From NCBI GenBank assembly GCA_003240735.1, contig QFNE01000002.1, positions 214,624 through 278,623 of the forward strand: a stretch of 64,000 nucleotides of DNA. Direction: 5' to 3'. Numbering within the stretch: position 1 is the first letter of the stretch; each line of letters starts with the position of its first letter. The stretch comes from Paracoccus denitrificans (lineage in GTDB: Bacteria; Pseudomonadota; Alphaproteobacteria; Rhodobacterales; Rhodobacteraceae). A model generated the notes under the pieces. It was given only the letters and a program-made list of their open reading frames with translations. It had not been told where the DNA came from and made no database searches. The translations under genes and the position numbers were made by a program. This document shows, piece by piece, positions 49,791-57,926 of the stretch.

Positions 49791-50330
49791 ATGGCGGGTT
49801 CAATCGTTCTGGTTGGCATGATGGGTGCCGGCAAGACCGCAGTCGGGTCAGAGCTTGCACGCATTCTGGGCCTGCCGTTCGCCGACTCTGACGCCGAAAT
49901 CGAACGCGCCGCTGCAATGAAGATCACGGAAATATTTGCGCGCGACGGCGAGGAATTCTTTCGGGCCCGTGAAACGCAAGTCCTGTCGCGGATGCTGGCC
50001 GGACGGCAGGGGATCCTGGCCGTCGGCGGTGGCGCGTGGGTTCGCCCTGAAAACCGCGAATTGATCAGCGCGGCTGGTGTTTCGGTCTGGCTTGACGTGG
50101 ATTCCGACACGCTGTGGCACCGGGTGCGCCAGCGCCAAAGCCGCCCCTTGCTGCAAACCGCTGATCCGCGAGGCACGCTTCTGTCGATGCTGGAAACGCG
50201 CCGCCCCCTATATGCGCTGGCCGATCTGACGGTCAGCGTTGGTGCCGACGACACCGTCCACGCCACGGCCGAGCGTGTGCGCCGCACCCTGACCGATCTG
50301 CGACCTGAGGTTCTGTCCACCGATGCCTGA
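49791..50330 (+). CDS. aroK: Shikimate kinase
   Basis: A 179-residue enzyme phosphorylating shikimate in the aromatic amino-acid pathway. Walker A GMMGAGKTAVGSELA, the shikimate-binding FADSDAEIER with an Asp pair, and GGGAWVRPENR (Arg contacting shikimate) are visible; the lid holds RQSRPLLQ. It overlaps aroB by 8 bases. Confidence 0.96.
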   Translation: MAGSIVLVGMMGAGKTAVGSELARILGLPFADSDAEIERAAAMKITEIFARDGEEFFRARETQVLSRMLAGRQGILAVGGGAWVRPENRELISAAGVSVWLDVDSDTLWHRVRQRQSRPLLQTADPRGTLLSMLETRRPLYALADLTVSVGADDTVHATAERVRRTLTDLRPEVLSTDA

Positions 50331-51459
50331 TATCGATTTGATCCAACCTGCGCCCGACGGTGGCGTGGTCGTGCGTGTACCGCTGGACGACCGAGCCTAT
50401 GACGTCCGGATCGGACCCGGCCTGCTGGGCCGTGCGGGCGCGTTGATCGCGCCGCTGCTGCATCGTCCGCGTGTCGCCATCATCACCGACGCGAACGTCG
50501 CGGACCTGCATCTGCCTGCCCTGCAAGCGGCACTGGACGGGGCGGGCATCGCGCACGCCGCCCTTACGCTGCCGGCGGGTGAGGGGACCAAGAACTGGGC
50601 CCATCTGGGTGACGCGGTGGAGTGGCTGATCGCCCAGAAGGTCGAACGGCGTGATATCATCATCGCGTTGGGCGGGGGCGTCATCGGCGATCTGGTCGGG
50701 TTTGCCGCCGCGATCCTGCGACGGGGCGTGCGGTTCGTGCAGATGCCCACGACGTTGCTGGCGCAGGTCGACAGCTCGGTCGGGGGCAAGACGGGGATCA
50801 ATTCTTTGCAGGGAAAGAACCTGATCGGCTCGTTTCACCAACCGTCGCTGGTTCTGGCAGATACCGAGATTCTTTCGACGCTGCCCGACCGGGACTTCCG
50901 GGCGGGCTATGGCGAGGTCGTGAAGTACGGCCTGTTGGGGGACGCTGCGTTCTTTGCTTGGCTTGAGGCCAACGGCCCGCACCTGCGCCACAATCCGGCC
51001 GCCTTGCAGCGCGCCGTCGCCCATTCGGTCGCGATGAAGGCCGGGATCGTGTCGCGCGACGAGACCGAGCAGGGCGAGCGTGCGTTGCTGAACCTGGGGC
51101 ATACCTTCGGGCATGCGCTGGAATCGGCGACGGGTTACTCCGACCGGCTGCTGCACGGCGAAGGCGTGGCGATCGGCTGTGCGCTGGCGTTCGAACTGTC
51201 GGCACGGATGGGGCTTTGCGCACAGGAAGACCCGTCGCGGGTCGCAGCCCACTTGGACGCGATGGGGATGCCTAAGGGCTTGCGGGATGTGCCGGGCGAT
51301 CTGCCGGATGACTCGGCGTTGGTCGCGCTGATGGGGCAGGACAAGAAGGTGATCGATGGTCGGCTGCGGTTGATCCTGTCACGCGGGATCGGTCGGTCGT
51401 TCGTGGCCGACGATGTCGCGCCGGATCAGATCGCGGCGGTGCTGGCCGCGTCTCGGTAG
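50323..51459 (+). CDS. aroB: 3-Dehydroquinate synthase
   Basis: A 378-residue NAD- and metal-dependent enzyme that makes 3-dehydroquinate from DAHP, the second step of the shikimate pathway. It has the family VIGDLVGFAAAILRRGVRFVQMPTTLLAQVDSSVGGKTGIN, the metal ligands in HGEGVAIG and LGHTFGHALES, and RDFRAGYGEVVKYG. It overlaps aroK by 8 bases, so the two are translationally coupled. It ends at a G/C-rich repeat. Confidence 0.97.
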   Translation: MPDIDLIQPAPDGGVVVRVPLDDRAYDVRIGPGLLGRAGALIAPLLHRPRVAIITDANVADLHLPALQAALDGAGIAHAALTLPAGEGTKNWAHLGDAVEWLIAQKVERRDIIIALGGGVIGDLVGFAAAILRRGVRFVQMPTTLLAQVDSSVGGKTGINSLQGKNLIGSFHQPSLVLADTEILSTLPDRDFRAGYGEVVKYGLLGDAAFFAWLEANGPHLRHNPAALQRAVAHSVAMKAGIVSRDETEQGERALLNLGHTFGHALESATGYSDRLLHGEGVAIGCALAFELSARMGLCAQEDPSRVAAHLDAMGMPKGLRDVPGDLPDDSALVALMGQDKKVIDGRLRLILSRGIGRSFVADDVAPDQIAAVLAASR

Positions 51460-51465
51460 GGCCGA

Positions 51466-51514
51466 AAGACCGGGGGCTGTCTGCCCCCGGACCCCCGAGG
51501 ATATTTTCGTGACG
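51466..51514. repeat. G/C-rich palindromic repeat element between aroB and metG
   Basis: CCGGGGGC and GCCCCCGG form a hairpin with a 5-base loop (51470-51490), followed by ACCCCCGAGGATATTTTCGTGACGAAG-type sequence. I recall repeated elements of this form downstream of genes throughout Rhodobacterales. Here it may act as a shared terminator for the convergent aroB and metG. Confidence 0.65.
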
Positions 51515-51522
51515 AAGAGCGC

Positions 51523-53241
51523 CTAGGTCCGAACGCCCTTGAAGCGTTCCTGCCAGTCTTCGCGCTGTTCGTCGGTGATTTTCGCAAACAGGACATCGGG
51601 CACTGTGAAGGCGTGACCGGGCGCAAGAAGCGTCAGCGCCGCGTCGACATCGTCGGGCCAGTCGCGGTTTTCGGTGTTCATCGCCGTCAGCATGGCATCC
51701 GACGCAAATGGGATGAAGGGGTGCGACAGGACCGCGTAAAGGCGGATCAGGTTCAGACCCAGACGCACCTGCATTGCGGCCTTGTCGGGATCGGTCTTGA
51801 AGACGGTCCACGGCGCGGCCGTTTGCAGGTATTCATTGCCCGACACCCAGATTGCGCGCAGTTCGGTCGCGGCCTTGCGCACCTCCATCCGCGACATGAA
51901 CTGTTCATAGCTGCGGATGCGGGTCGTCAGCGTGTCGATCAGCGCGCGTTCATCCGGGCCATAGGCGCCGCCTTCGGGCACCGCTTCGCCGAACTTGGCG
52001 CGGGCGAATTTGGTGATGCGGCTGACAAAGTTGCCAAGGACGTCGGCAAGATCCTTGTTCACGGATTGCTGGAAGTTGTCCCACGTGAATTCACTGTCGC
52101 CCGATTCAGGTGCGTGCGACAGCAGCCACCAGCGCCAGTAATCGGCGGGCAGGATCGACAGCGCGTGGTCCATGAACACCCCGCGCCCCTGCGAGGTCGA
52201 AAACTGACCCCCGTCATAGGTCAGGTAGTTGAAGGACTTGATGTAATCGACCAGCTTCCATGGCTCGGCAGAACCGATGATCGTCGCGGGGAAGGACAGG
52301 GTGTGGAAGGGGACGTTATCCTTGCCCATGAACTGGGTGTAGGTGACGTCTTCCGCACCTTCGTCAAGCCGCCACCAGCGCCGCCATTGATCATCCGGCT
52401 GGCCGTTCGCATCGGCCCATTCGGCGGTCGCCGCGATGTATTCGATGGGCGCGTCGAACCAGACATAGAAGACCTTGCCCTCCATCCCGGGCCACGGCTG
52501 ATCACCACGCTTTACCGGGACGCCCCAGTCCAGATCGCGGGTGATGCCGCGATCCTGCAGGCCCTCGCCGTCGTTCAGCCATTTGCGCGCGATCGACGTC
52601 GTCAGGATCGGCCAGTCGGTCTTGCTGTCGATCCAGTCGGAAATCTGACCCTTCAAAGCGGATTGGCGCAGGAACAGGTGCTTGGTCGTGCGCACTTCGA
52701 GGTTGCGAGAGCCGGAGATCGCCGAGCGCGGGTCGATCAGGTCGGTGGGGTCAAGTTGCTTGGTGCAGTTTTCGCACTGATCACCCCGCGCCTTGTCATA
52801 GCCGCAGTTCGGACACGTCCCTTCGATATACCGGTCGGGCAGGAAGCGGCCGTCGTCGATGGAATAGACCTGTTCTTCCTCGACCTCGGCAATCCAGCCT
52901 TCGTCGGCTAGGCGGCCTGCGAAATGCTGCGTCAGGTCACGGTTCCGCGCGCTGGAGGAACGGCCGTAATGGTCAAAGGACAGACCGAAACCCTGAGCCA
53001 AGGCCGCCTGTTCGTCGTGCATGCGCGCACAGTAATCGGCCACGGCCTCACCCGTCTTGGCGGCGGCCAGTTCAGCCGGTGTGCCGTGTTCGTCAGTGGC
53101 GCAGATGAACATCACCTCGTGCCCCCGGGCGCGCTGGTACCGCGCGAACAGGTCCGCCGGCAGCTGCGAGCCGACGAGATTGCCCAAGTGTTTGATGCCG
53201 TTGATATACGGCAGGGCCGAGGTGATGAGATGGCGGGCCAT
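51523..53241 (-). CDS. metG: Methionyl-tRNA synthetase
   Basis: A 572-residue class I synthetase. The HIGH-type motif is PYINGIKHLGN, the zinc knuckle has CPNCGYDKARGDQCENC, and the catalytic loop that is normally KMSKS reads QFSTSQGRGVF. In relatives I recall KFSTSRG at this place, so the first Lys and the following Arg appear replaced by Gln here. The C-terminal dimerisation domain found in some bacteria is absent. It is the last gene of a leftward series with gcrA and the MliC-like gene. Confidence 0.95.
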   Translation of the reverse strand: MARHLITSALPYINGIKHLGNLVGSQLPADLFARYQRARGHEVMFICATDEHGTPAELAAAKTGEAVADYCARMHDEQAALAQGFGLSFDHYGRSSSARNRDLTQHFAGRLADEGWIAEVEEEQVYSIDDGRFLPDRYIEGTCPNCGYDKARGDQCENCTKQLDPTDLIDPRSAISGSRNLEVRTTKHLFLRQSALKGQISDWIDSKTDWPILTTSIARKWLNDGEGLQDRGITRDLDWGVPVKRGDQPWPGMEGKVFYVWFDAPIEYIAATAEWADANGQPDDQWRRWWRLDEGAEDVTYTQFMGKDNVPFHTLSFPATIIGSAEPWKLVDYIKSFNYLTYDGGQFSTSQGRGVFMDHALSILPADYWRWWLLSHAPESGDSEFTWDNFQQSVNKDLADVLGNFVSRITKFARAKFGEAVPEGGAYGPDERALIDTLTTRIRSYEQFMSRMEVRKAATELRAIWVSGNEYLQTAAPWTVFKTDPDKAAMQVRLGLNLIRLYAVLSHPFIPFASDAMLTAMNTENRDWPDDVDAALTLLAPGHAFTVPDVLFAKITDEQREDWQERFKGVRT

Positions 53242-53332
53242 GGGATGTCCTTGTCAGTCGGCGTTTCAGATAACGCCGACGACGATCAATGAAAAGGACG
53301 GTCAGTGAAATGCGCGCGGATGCAGGTCGAGG

Positions 53333-53692
53333 TTACTCTACCGTCGTGCAGTCCTGCGGGTGGTCGGCGTCCATCGCATCGGTCAGGGTCGCGGTGTCGC
53401 CCTTGGTCCACCATTCGTATTGGCCCGAGGTATAGCGTGCGCCCGATGCCGCGATGACATTCGTGAAGATCCGCTGATCGCCGTCGACCGGCAGCAGCGC
53501 CAGCATGTTGGCGCCGGCGTTGATGTACTGGACCGGGAACGGCTGCCCTTCGCCGCATTTGAACGTCTGGCTGGTGACAGTCGCGCCATCCAGCGGCAGG
53601 GTCAGGGTGATCTGGGGTGCGGATGCGGTCTGCGCAAAGGCAGGCAGCGCAAGTGTAATCAGAAGGGCGGAAAGGCCAACTGTGCGGCGCAT
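53333..53692 (-). CDS. Exported MliC-like lysozyme-inhibitor family protein
   Basis: A 119-residue protein with signal peptide MRRTVGLSALLITLALPAFA. The mature part contains the MliC pattern: FKCGEGQPFPVQY, then NVIAASGARYTSGQYEWWTKGDTATL, where the SGARY and WTKG residues are the signature of membrane-bound inhibitors of C-type lysozyme. No lipobox Cys follows the signal peptide, so it is probably soluble in the periplasm. It lies between gcrA and metG on the same strand, 91 bases before metG. Confidence 0.85.
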   Translation of the reverse strand: MRRTVGLSALLITLALPAFAQTASAPQITLTLPLDGATVTSQTFKCGEGQPFPVQYINAGANMLALLPVDGDQRIFTNVIAASGARYTSGQYEWWTKGDTATLTDAMDADHPQDCTTVE

Positions 53693-53720
53693 GGAAATAT
53701 CCTGTCGCTTGAATGGAAAC

Positions 53721-53742
53721 GGGCGGCGCCTTGGCACCGCCC
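53721..53742 (-). terminator. Weak hairpin after gcrA
   Basis: GGGCGGYGCC and GGCACCGCCC arms pair with one mismatch; read leftward it follows the gcrA stop. The T run is poor, so it may only slow transcription into the next gene. Confidence 0.4.
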
Positions 53743-53749
53743 GAGGGGA

Positions 53750-54454
53750 TCACCGGCGACGGTCGCGCCGCGAGCTCATGGGTTGGAAAGCGACGCCCAC
53801 ATGCGCGTCGCAGTAGGGCTTGCCCGCCTGGCTTGGCAGACCGCAGAACCAGAATTTTTCGGTCGCGGGATCGCCGATGGGCCATTTGCAGGTCCGCTCG
53901 GTCAGCTCCATCAGCGAAAGTTTGCGCGCGCGCTTTTCCACCTCGCGCACCGAGGCCAGTGCCTCGGGGCTGATCTCGTTGGCGGAGGGCTGCGGGGGCA
54001 GGGGCTGGCCAGCGGGCACGATCGGGCGGCGAGGCGTAAATACAGGTGCCGGAGTGTCGTCGGTGTCAGGCTCTTCCACATCGAGGGCCGCGTCCGCAGT
54101 CGTTCCGGCGTCCGTAGCCGGCGCCGCGGCGACATTGGCCGGGGCAGCTTCCGGTTCGGCGGCGGCAGGCTTGGCGCGCTTTTCAGCAGGCTTTTCGGCC
54201 TTCTCGGCGGCGGGGGCGGCAGGTGCGGCGGCCGCCTTGCGCGGTTTCGCGGGGGCCGCAGCCTCGGCCACAGGTTCGGGTGCCGGCGCAGGCTCGGCGC
54301 CCGCTTCGGTGCGGTTGGACAGGCCCAGACGGTGGACCTTGCCGATGACAGCGTTGCGCGTCACGCCGCCCAGATCCTTGGCGATCTGGCTGGCGGATTG
54401 GCCTTCTGCCCACATGCGCTTGAGCGCCTCGACGCGTTCTTCGGTCCAGGACAT
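53750..54454 (-). CDS. gcrA: GcrA cell-cycle regulator
   Basis: A 234-residue transcription regulator of alphaproteobacteria. In Caulobacter GcrA recruits sigma-70 polymerase to promoters carrying methylated GANTC and drives S-phase genes. The N-terminal DNA-binding part is MSWTEERVEALKRMWAEGQSASQIAKDLGGVTRNAVIGKVHRLGLSNR. A long Ala/Pro/Glu low-complexity linker follows, and the C-terminal sigma-binding part is MELTERTCKWPIGDPATEKFWFCGLPSQAGKPYCDAH. An inverted repeat in the leader (54490-54539) may fold upstream of the start. Confidence 0.96.
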   Translation of the reverse strand: MSWTEERVEALKRMWAEGQSASQIAKDLGGVTRNAVIGKVHRLGLSNRTEAGAEPAPAPEPVAEAAAPAKPRKAAAAPAAPAAEKAEKPAEKRAKPAAAEPEAAPANVAAAPATDAGTTADAALDVEEPDTDDTPAPVFTPRRPIVPAGQPLPPQPSANEISPEALASVREVEKRARKLSLMELTERTCKWPIGDPATEKFWFCGLPSQAGKPYCDAHVGVAFQPMSSRRDRRR

Positions 54455-54489
54455 GGCTTGCCTTTCCTTGGCGGTGCATTTCGAAAGAA

Positions 54490-54539
54490 GGGCCGCGAGA
54501 CGGGGATGCTGGGCTTGTCTTGCAGCTCCCGCGCGGCCC
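54490..54539 (-). promoter_or_regulatory. Hairpin in the gcrA upstream region
   Basis: GGGCCGCG and CGCGGCCC are perfect complements separated by 34 bases that carry further partial pairing (GGG/CCC). It ends 36 bases before the gcrA start codon, so a leader hairpin is possible. No known regulatory RNA matches. Confidence 0.3.
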
Positions 54540-54692
54540 GGAATAAAACCGGAATGCTAGGGAATAGCGTTTGCCCCGCCGGATTTCAAGGTTTACGCGG
54601 CATCCGAACGCGGGTTTGACGCGCTGGAGCCCGTCGTTCCACGGCTGATTTCCGCGCCGCCCCTACTGCCCCTTTGACGAAAGGCCGATCCC

Positions 54693-55532
54693 ATGTCCGA
54701 CCCCAACGAACTGCGCCCCGTACCGGGCTTTGGCGATCTGGGGACGGCTGGCGTGCGCCGCTTTGGCCGGGTCAACTGGCTGGGGCTGCAGACGCTTGCG
54801 TGGCGGGAAATCCGGCGGTTTCTGTCCGTCTGGCAGCAAACAGTCTTTGCGCCCCTGATGACCGCCGGGCTGTTCGTGATGGTCTTTGCCATCGCCCTTG
54901 GCCGCAACCGGACCGAGGTGATGGGGCTGCCCTATCTGGATTTCCTTGGGCCGGGCATCCTGATGATGACGGTGATCCAGAACGCGTTTGCCAATACGTC
55001 ATCTTCCATCATCTCGGCCAAGATGCAGGGCAACATCGTGGACACGCTGATGCCGCCACTCTCCGCGACGGAAATCCTTGCGGGCTATCTGATCGGGTCG
55101 GTCGCGCGCGTCGCGCTGGTGTCGGTGGTGATCGGGACGGGGCTGGCGGTCATGCTGGGGCACGGCCCCGCGCACCCGATCTGGGCCGGAGTGTTCATCC
55201 TGCTGGCGGCGTTGTTGATGGGGGGCCTGGGAATCCTGGGCGCGATCGTGGCGCAGAAGTTCGACCAGATGGCCGCAATCACCAACTTCATCGTCACGCC
55301 GCTCAGCTTTCTGTCCGGGACGTTCTATTCGGTCCAGAACCTGCCAGAGCCGTTTCGCACGCTGTCCCACTGGAACCCGATCTTTTACCTGATCGACGGG
55401 GCCCGCTACGGTTTTTCCGGGGTCAGCGACGCGCCGGTCTGGCGTGGGTTCATCGTCAGCGCGGTCACGGCGGCGTTGATCTGCGCCCTGGCGTGGCGCT
55501 GGCTGAAAAGCGGCTATCGGATGAAGCCCTGA
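54693..55532 (+). CDS. ABC-2 type transporter permease
   Basis: A 279-residue inner-membrane permease with about six hydrophobic helices. LAWREIRRFLSVWQQTVFAPLMTAGLFVMVFAIALGR, FLGPGILMMTVIQNAFANTSSSIISAKMQGNIVDTLMPPLSATEILAGYLIG and PLSFLSGTFYSVQNLPEPFRTLSHWNPIFYLIDGARYGF match the family (export of polysaccharide, lipid or drug). The ATPase component, usually adjacent, is not present on either side. An in-frame-shifted ORF overlapping it is a shadow. Confidence 0.92.
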   Translation: MSDPNELRPVPGFGDLGTAGVRRFGRVNWLGLQTLAWREIRRFLSVWQQTVFAPLMTAGLFVMVFAIALGRNRTEVMGLPYLDFLGPGILMMTVIQNAFANTSSSIISAKMQGNIVDTLMPPLSATEILAGYLIGSVARVALVSVVIGTGLAVMLGHGPAHPIWAGVFILLAALLMGGLGILGAIVAQKFDQMAAITNFIVTPLSFLSGTFYSVQNLPEPFRTLSHWNPIFYLIDGARYGFSGVSDAPVWRGFIVSAVTAALICALAWRWLKSGYRMKP

Positions 55533-55744
55533 CGACGCGGATCGTGGAAAACGGGGCTGGACAAGGGGCGGGTGCGAACGCAATCTCGCCGCCATGACGA
55601 TGCTTTACCCCCGATGCACCCCCTTCGCCGCTGCCCCCGCCGGGCTGCGACGTTGAGCCGTTGGCGCGCGCGGGTTGCGCGTGCCCCGCTGTGTCACCAA
55701 CCGGGCAACCGTCCAGACTTCCTCACCACATCAAGGGTCCGACC

Positions 55745-56923
55745 ATGATCGACGCCGTTCTTCCGACCTATAACCGCACCAATCTGGCATTCGAACGTGG
55801 CGAGGGCGCATGGGCGATTGCCGCGGATGGCAGCCGATATCTGGACCTGGGCGCGGGGATTGCGGTCAATTCGCTGGGTCACGCCAACCCCGATCTGGTG
55901 GCCGCGCTGACCGAGCAGGCGGGCAAGATTTGGCACACGTCGAACCTGTATGAAATCCCGCAGCAGCGCAGGCTGGCCGAATTGCTGGTCGAGCACACCT
56001 TTGCCGACACCGTCTTCGTCACGAACTCGGGGACAGAAGCGGCCGAGCTTGCCATCAAGATGGTGCGCAAGTTCTGGGACCATGAGGGCCAGCCCGAGCG
56101 GTTCGAGATCGTGACCTTTGCGGGCGCCTTTCATGGCCGGTCCACGGGCGCCATCGCGGCCGCCGGGTCAGAGAAGATGACCAAGGGGTTCGGGCCGCTG
56201 ATGCCCGGGTTCCGGCAGGTCGCGTGGGATGATCCGGACGCGCTGCGGGCGGCGGTGACCGACAAGACCGCCGCGATCATGGTCGAGCCGATTCAGGGCG
56301 AAGGCGGCATCCGCCCGCTGGACCCCGACACCGTCACGGCGATTGCCGAGCTGCGCGAAAAGACGGGCTGCCTGTTGGTTCTGGACGAGGTTCAGTCGGG
56401 CATGGGCCGGACGGGACGGCTGTTCGCGCATGAATGGCTGGGCCTGACGCCCGATATCATGATGGTCGCCAAGGGCATCGGCGGGGGCTTTCCGTTAGGC
56501 GCGGTGCTGGCGACGGAACGCGCCGCCGCTGGCATGACGGCAGGGACGCATGGCTCGACCTACGGCGGCAATCCGCTCGCCTGCGCTGTCGGCAGCCGCG
56601 TGATGGAGATCATCACCGAACCCGCGTTTCTGGCCGACGTGAACCGCAAGGCGGGCCTGATGCGGCAGAAACTGGAAGGGCTGGTCGCGGCGCACCCTGA
56701 CGTGTTCGAGGCCGTGCGCGGCCAGGGTCTGATGCTGGGCCTGAAATGCCGCGTGCCGCCGGTGGATGTGGTCAAGGCAGCTTACGCCGAGCATCTGCTG
56801 ACGGTCCCCGCGGCAGACGACACGCTGCGGCTGCTGCCGCCGCTGAACATCACCGATGACGAGATTGCCGAGGCTGTCGCGCGTCTGGACCGGGCTGCCA
56901 GCCAGTTGGACAAGGCAGCCTGA
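55745..56923 (+). CDS. argD: Acetylornithine aminotransferase
   Basis: A 392-residue PLP enzyme converting N-acetylglutamate semialdehyde to N-acetylornithine in arginine synthesis. YLDLGAGIAVNSLGHANP, VFVTNSGTEAAELAIK, TFAGAFHGRSTGAIAAAGSE and VLDEVQSGMGRTG plus VAKGIGGGFPLG (PLP Lys) are diagnostic. The start at 55745 is the family start; an upstream in-frame ATG at 55661 has no resemblance. argF, which commonly follows argD in this class, is absent here. Confidence 0.95.
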   Translation: MIDAVLPTYNRTNLAFERGEGAWAIAADGSRYLDLGAGIAVNSLGHANPDLVAALTEQAGKIWHTSNLYEIPQQRRLAELLVEHTFADTVFVTNSGTEAAELAIKMVRKFWDHEGQPERFEIVTFAGAFHGRSTGAIAAAGSEKMTKGFGPLMPGFRQVAWDDPDALRAAVTDKTAAIMVEPIQGEGGIRPLDPDTVTAIAELREKTGCLLVLDEVQSGMGRTGRLFAHEWLGLTPDIMMVAKGIGGGFPLGAVLATERAAAGMTAGTHGSTYGGNPLACAVGSRVMEIITEPAFLADVNRKAGLMRQKLEGLVAAHPDVFEAVRGQGLMLGLKCRVPPVDVVKAAYAEHLLTVPAADDTLRLLPPLNITDDEIAEAVARLDRAASQLDKAA

Positions 56924-56945
56924 ATGAACCGGGGGCGGGCGCGGC

Positions 56946-57857
56946 TTAGGCCGCGTCCACTTCGTGCCGCCAGGGCGGGTCGGCGCCGGGGCGAGAGACC
57001 GTGACCGCCGCCGCGCGCGCGGCGTGCGCGAGGGCGGACGCCAGTGTCTGCTGATCCAGCCGGTCCATCCGTGCCAATCCACCGCTGCGGTGCAATGCGT
57101 CCAGAACGCCGGCGTTGAAGGTATCACCCGCCCCGATCGTATCGGCGACCTGAACGCGGATCGCGGGTGCAGTCAGCTGGCCTGCCGCAGTATGCGCGAC
57201 CGCGCCTTGTGCGCCGCCGGTCCGCAGAACCAGGGTCGGACCCCGGCCAAGGATACGATCCGCCGCAGCCTCGACGCTGTGATCGGGGTAAAGCCAGTCG
57301 AAATCGTCGGCCGACATCTTGACCACGGTGGCAACCGACATCAGCCGGTCCAGCCGCGCACGATGCGCGTCGGGGTCGGTGATGAAGAACGGGCGGATGT
57401 TGGGATCGACGACGATGGGGATGCCAGCCTCGGCTGCGCGAAACGCCAGCGCCTCGATCGCCGAGCCGCAGGGTTCGGGCACAAGGCTTATTCCACCGAT
57501 GAACAGGGCCGAAATGCTGTCGTCGAGTTCGGGCAGCTCGTCTTCGGACAGCATCCGCCCGGCCGAACCTTCGTCATAGAACGAATAACGCGCCTCGCCT
57601 GCCGTCAGCGTGACGAAGGCCAGCGTCGTCAGCAGATCGCTGCGGGGGCAGCGGGCGGTGTTCACGCCCGCCTCGGCCAGCGGTCGCAACAAGGCGTCCC
57701 CGAATCCGTCCCGAGAGATCGGCCAGAAATACGCGACAGGTGCGCCAAGACGACCCAGCGCCAAGGCCGTGTTCCAGACTGATCCGCCGGGCAGCGGACG
57801 GAAGTCTCCATCCACCGGCACCATGTCGATCAGCGATTCCCCCGCGCACAGGATCAT
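56946..57857 (-). CDS. PfkB-family sugar kinase (fructokinase-like)
   Basis: A 303-residue kinase of the ribokinase/PfkB fold. The start MILCAGESLIDMVPV and FRPLPGGSVWNTALALGRLG (substrate Asp/Gly region) are visible, and the second signature DTIGAGDTFNAGVL contains the catalytic Asp. SLVPEPCGSAIEALAFRAAEAGIPIVVDPNIRP is typical for fructokinase-like members. Substrate is not certain from sequence. It is the last gene of the leftward series from telA and follows the zinc-ribbon protein by 69 bases; no sugar transporter is near. Confidence 0.9.
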   Translation of the reverse strand: MILCAGESLIDMVPVDGDFRPLPGGSVWNTALALGRLGAPVAYFWPISRDGFGDALLRPLAEAGVNTARCPRSDLLTTLAFVTLTAGEARYSFYDEGSAGRMLSEDELPELDDSISALFIGGISLVPEPCGSAIEALAFRAAEAGIPIVVDPNIRPFFITDPDAHRARLDRLMSVATVVKMSADDFDWLYPDHSVEAAADRILGRGPTLVLRTGGAQGAVAHTAAGQLTAPAIRVQVADTIGAGDTFNAGVLDALHRSGGLARMDRLDQQTLASALAHAARAAAVTVSRPGADPPWRHEVDAA

Positions 57858-57926
57858 GCGTCCCCCCGAGAACGTCGTTTCGTGTCGGATCGGTTTAGCG
57901 CAAACATGCGTCCGGGTTAAGCCCGA

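Noticed and set aside
51613..52911. A 432-codon open frame antisense to metG
   Set aside because: It is a reverse shadow; the sense strand shows synthetase motifs.
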